In this document: positions 61,112 to 64,000 of the stretch, in pieces
Numbering within the stretch: position 1 is the stretch's first letter
How the letters are laid out: each line of letters opens with the position of its first letter
NCBI RefSeq assembly: GCF_005233835.1
Contig: NZ_SZQA01000009.1
Span: forward strand, 1 to 64,000
Direction: 5' to 3'
DNA length: 64,000 nucleotides
Origin: Herbidospora galbida
GTDB taxonomy: Bacteria; Actinomycetota; Actinomycetes; Streptosporangiales; Streptosporangiaceae
The notes under the pieces: generated by a model
Database searches by the model: none
Seen by the model: only the letters and a program-made list of their open reading frames with translations
What the model was told of the DNA's origin: nothing
Position numbers and translations under genes: made by a program

Positions 61112-64000
61112 ATGACCGCGACCCTCCCCCACTTACTTCGAGCGAGGGCCGCCGAACAACCCGGAAGAACTGCGCTGATCAGCACAGACGGCCGGGAGCT
61201 GACGTTCGGCGAATGGGACGCGGGGGCCGACTCCGGGGCACACGCCCTGCTCGGCAAGGGCTTGCAACGAGGCGATCGGGTCGGTCTGCTCTTCGAAAAC
61301 GATCGGTGGTTGGATTTCGCCATCGCCTGCATGGCTGTTTTGCGGGCCGGTGGCGTCGCCGTGCCACTGCCCGTCCGGCAGTCGGCGGCGACCCTGAAGG
61401 TGATGACCGACGACTGCGCGGCACGGTGGGTGCTGACCGAGACACCATCGGGGGCACCGTCGGGGGCGCCGTCGGGCTCGGGGGTGCCCGACGTCGGCCT
61501 CTCCCCCGACGATCCCGCCCAGATCCTCTACACCTCGGGCACGACCGGGACGCCGAAGGGCGTCATGGCCACCCACGCCAACCTGGCCTGGGGGCACTCC
61601 GAGAAGCCCGCCTTCCGGGCGTTCGGCCACTCGGAGCACTTCGTGCACGCGTTCCCGATCGGCACCAACGCCGGGCAGATGATGCTGGTCAACACCCTGA
61701 CCGCGCACCCGGCGGCGGTGGTGGCGGGCCGCTTCGACGCGGCGGAGTTCTGCGGCCTGATCGAGAGGTTCCGCGCCGGGACGGTGTTCGTGGTGCCCGC
61801 GATGGCGACCGAACTCCTCGACTCGGGCGCCTGGCGCGGCCACGACCTGTCGAGCGTGGTACTGCTGAGCTCGTCGGCCGACGCGCTGCCGCCCCGGGTG
61901 GCGGCCGGCCTGCCGGAGGCCTTCCCGAAGGCCACGATCGTCAACTACTACACCTCGACCGAGGCGGTCCCCGCCCAGACGACGATGATCGTCGACCCCC
62001 GCCGCCCCGACTCGGTCGGCCGCGCGACCGCCCGCGGCGACCTGATGATCGCCGACGAGCAGGGCACGCCGCTCGCCCCCGGCGAGGTCGGCGAAGTGTG
62101 GCTGCGCGCCCCCGCCGCCCAGCGGACCTACTACGGCGACCCCGGCACCAGCGCGAAGACCTTCAAGAACGGCTGGACCCGCATGGGCGACCTGGGCCGC
62201 CTCGACGCCGACGGCTACTTGTACCTGGTCGGCCGCGAGAGCGACGTGGTCAAGTCGGGTGGCCTCAAGATCTCCCTGCCCCAGGTCGAGACGGCCGTCC
62301 GCGAACACCCGGCGGTAGCCGACGCGGCCGTCGTCGGCCTGCCACACCCCACGATGGGCCAGATGATCGCCGCCGCGGTGGTCAGAAAGCCGGCACGAAT
62401 CTTTTTGGAAGCGCTCACATCAGGGGGCGAGGTCCTCACCGCAGACGGGTTGCGCACTTTTCTTCATCAGCGGCTTGCCCGTAACGAGGTGCCCTCCCGT
62501 TTTGTCTTCGTCGACGCGCTGCCCCGCAACGAGCTCGGGAAGGTCGTCAAGGCCGAGGTCCGGGCGCTGTTCGCGGTCGCCGGGCCCGCCGGTCGGCCCT
62601 TGGAGAGCGCGGAGGAGCGGGCCCTGGGCCGGTTGTGGACCGGTGTGCTCGGGGTGCCCGCGACCAGTGCGGACGACGACTTCTTCGCCCTCGGCGGGGA
62701 CTCCCTCCGGGCCGCCCAGCTCGCCGCACGGGTGGCCGAACGGTTCGGGGTTCCCGTCGAGGGGACGTTCGCGTTCGATCGGCCCGTGCTGGCTGAGCAG
62801 GCCGGCCAGATCCGAGCCGCGGTCGCGACCGTCTCCCACGCCGGCGGCGCGGCGGCGGAGGACGGCGCCCTCTCCGGAGTGCAGGCCCACTGGTGGCGGT
62901 GGATGCACGCCTCCGGAGAGCGGCGTCACATGCCGCCCGTGCACGTCGCGGTGCGGGTCCCGGGTGGGCTCGATCTCGGCGTGCTGGGCCGGGCGGTGGC
63001 GGAGCTCGTCCGGCGGCACGACAGTCTCCGGACGGTGTTCCGCGATCCGGGGGTGGGGCCGGTGCTGGCCTCCCTCGACGTCCCGATCGCCGTCCACCGG
63101 CGGGAGAGCGAGGCCGAGGCTGCGCTGCTGGCGGCCGAGCGGGTGCGGGCGCCGTTCGACGTCGAGAACGGGCCGCTGCTGCGGGTCGAGGTGATCGAGC
63201 TGCCTCAGGGGTGTGTGCTGGTCGTCTCCGTCCACCACCTGGTGTTCGACGGCGGGTCGGCCACAGTGCTGCTGCGGGAGCTCGGCGTCCTCTACTCCGC
63301 CTTCCGGCACGGTGCGCCGTCGCCGCTGCCGCCCGCCGTCTCCTACGGCGACGTCGTCGCGTGGGAACGCCTCGAATGGGCGCGGCACCGGCCCTGGTGG
63401 GAGGCCACCCTGGAGGGCGCTCCGGCGTCTCTGGAGCGGCTTCCCGGGCGGGCCCGAGACGTCCGGCTCTACCTGGCCGACGCGCATCGGTTCGCGGTCC
63501 CGGACGTCCGGGAGCTGGCCCGCTCGCGGGGGGCCACGGTGTCGATGACGCTGGCGGCGGCCTGGGCGCTGACCCTCGGCGCGTGGGCGCGGGCCCCCGA
63601 GCTCGTGGTCGCCACCCCGGTCAGCGGGCGGTCGAAGCCCGGGTTCGAGAACGCGGTGGGCTGCCTGTTCCGGTGGAACCTCATCACCGTCCCGGGAACG
63701 GGCGCGCTGCCCGACGTGGTCGACCACGTCAGGCGGGAGTCGCTCGCGGCCGCCGAGCGGCAGTTCCACGACTGGGGCCACCTGCACGCGGCGGTGCCGT
63801 TCCCGGCGTACTTCCGGTTCGAGAGCTGGGGACACCCGGCCCACCTGCCGGGAGTGCCGTCGGAGGAGTTCGACGTACCGGCCGGGCCGATCATGGAGTG
63901 GACGATGCCCGACGACGACCCCGACCTGCACCCGCCGGAGATCCTGATCAGCGAGTCGCACGACGGGACGCTGCGCGGCCAGCTCATCTACAACCGGCAC
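61112..64000 (+). CDS. NRPS loading protein: acyl-ligase-type adenylation, thiolation, condensation (continues past the window)
   Basis: From ATG 61112 an open frame of 963 codons runs off the right edge. Residues about 1-500 form an acyl-AMP ligase domain (LYTSGTTGTPKGV, NYYTSTEA, MGDLGRLD, RESDVVKSGGLKISLPQVE, RNELGKVVK). A T domain follows (FFALGGDSLRAA, Ser near 531), then a C domain (VHHLVFDGGS near 706). At the site of the Asp that binds alpha-amino groups the sequence reads AFPIGTNAG, so it probably activates a carboxylic acid without an alpha-amine. This protein should start the chain. Confidence 0.9.
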   Translation, partial: MTATLPHLLRARAAEQPGRTALISTDGRELTFGEWDAGADSGAHALLGKGLQRGDRVGLLFENDRWLDFAIACMAVLRAGGVAVPLPVRQSAATLKVMTDDCAARWVLTETPSGAPSGAPSGSGVPDVGLSPDDPAQILYTSGTTGTPKGVMATHANLAWGHSEKPAFRAFGHSEHFVHAFPIGTNAGQMMLVNTLTAHPAAVVAGRFDAAEFCGLIERFRAGTVFVVPAMATELLDSGAWRGHDLSSVVLLSSSADALPPRVAAGLPEAFPKATIVNYYTSTEAVPAQTTMIVDPRRPDSVGRATARGDLMIADEQGTPLAPGEVGEVWLRAPAAQRTYYGDPGTSAKTFKNGWTRMGDLGRLDADGYLYLVGRESDVVKSGGLKISLPQVETAVREHPAVADAAVVGLPHPTMGQMIAAAVVRKPARIFLEALTSGGEVLTADGLRTFLHQRLARNEVPSRFVFVDALPRNELGKVVKAEVRALFAVAGPAGRPLESAEERALGRLWTGVLGVPATSADDDFFALGGDSLRAAQLAARVAERFGVPVEGTFAFDRPVLAEQAGQIRAAVATVSHAGGAAAEDGALSGVQAHWWRWMHASGERRHMPPVHVAVRVPGGLDLGVLGRAVAELVRRHDSLRTVFRDPGVGPVLASLDVPIAVHRRESEAEAALLAAERVRAPFDVENGPLLRVEVIELPQGCVLVVSVHHLVFDGGSATVLLRELGVLYSAFRHGAPSPLPPAVSYGDVVAWERLEWARHRPWWEATLEGAPASLERLPGRARDVRLYLADAHRFAVPDVRELARSRGATVSMTLAAAWALTLGAWARAPELVVATPVSGRSKPGFENAVGCLFRWNLITVPGTGALPDVVDHVRRESLAAAERQFHDWGHLHAAVPFPAYFRFESWGHPAHLPGVPSEEFDVPAGPIMEWTMPDDDPDLHPPEILISESHDGTLRGQLIYNRH

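Overview
The window is high-GC DNA, densely packed with genes on both strands. It uses many GTG starts and many 4-base ATGA or GTGA overlaps between consecutive genes. Gene content points to a filamentous actinobacterium: an encapsulin with a DyP peroxidase, a mycothiol-dependent maleylpyruvate isomerase-type protein, a SecA2, LtrA, DUF1206 and DUF72 proteins, and a large NRPS operon with an MbtH protein. A Streptosporangiales-like host is my inference; nothing in the window proves a genus. No gene-free stretch exceeds 300 bases. The one region that looks decayed is 19641-20321.

Layout. 1-3493: the end of a secreted protein (cut by the window edge), an XRE-cupin regulator, an NCS1 permease and an Asp/Glu/hydantoin racemase, forming a nucleobase or hydantoin uptake locus. 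3506-7715: DUF4291, AlkB, a VOC protein, then a GTGA-coupled trio of a membrane protein, a 46-residue micro-ORF and a second membrane protein. 7642-12426: an ABC importer (ATPase, two permeases, lipoprotein) divergent from a GntR/UTRA regulator. 12423-17364 (minus): an SRPBCC protein, a response regulator lacking the phospho-acceptor Asp, encapsulin, DyP peroxidase with a cargo tag, a methyltransferase, a small conserved protein and DUF72. 17388-22450: NTF2-like, lipoprotein, NUDIX, mycothiol-dependent family protein, frameshifted pseudogene, DUF262 nuclease-like protein, tRNA-Lys. 22541-27123: MoxR/VWA pair with an acidic protein, LtrA, NERD protein. 27289-37444: TetR regulator and an acyl-CoA dehydrogenase/phosphotransferase operon that appear to share an operator, YdeI-like, TetR/monooxygenase pair with twin operators, EamA-like transporter, phytoene-desaturase-like oxidoreductase. 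37572-46749: SecA2, small secreted peptide, tail-anchored CHAP protein, DUF1206, NCS2 permease with cysteine hydrolase and GntR/FCD regulator, EEP nuclease, and a His/Cys-rich 37-residue peptide.

46802-64000 (running off the right edge) is a biosynthetic gene cluster. Eight minus-strand genes overlap one another: C-A-T, C-A-T, kynurenine 3-monooxygenase, a DUF6875-like protein, C-A-T-reductase, an MFS exporter, a methyltransferase and MbtH. Divergent from them, on plus, is an acyl-ligase-type loading A domain, a T domain and the start of a C domain. The loading domain lacks the Asp that holds an alpha-amino group. With the kynurenine 3-monooxygenase and the methyltransferase this suggests a starter acid derived from tryptophan. 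The eye-read code of the first minus-strand module matches glycine. The second has an acidic pocket suggesting a basic residue. The third carries a terminal reductase, predicting release as an aldehyde, alcohol or cyclic imine. I do not recognise the cluster as a known one; it is the best candidate here for an undescribed system.
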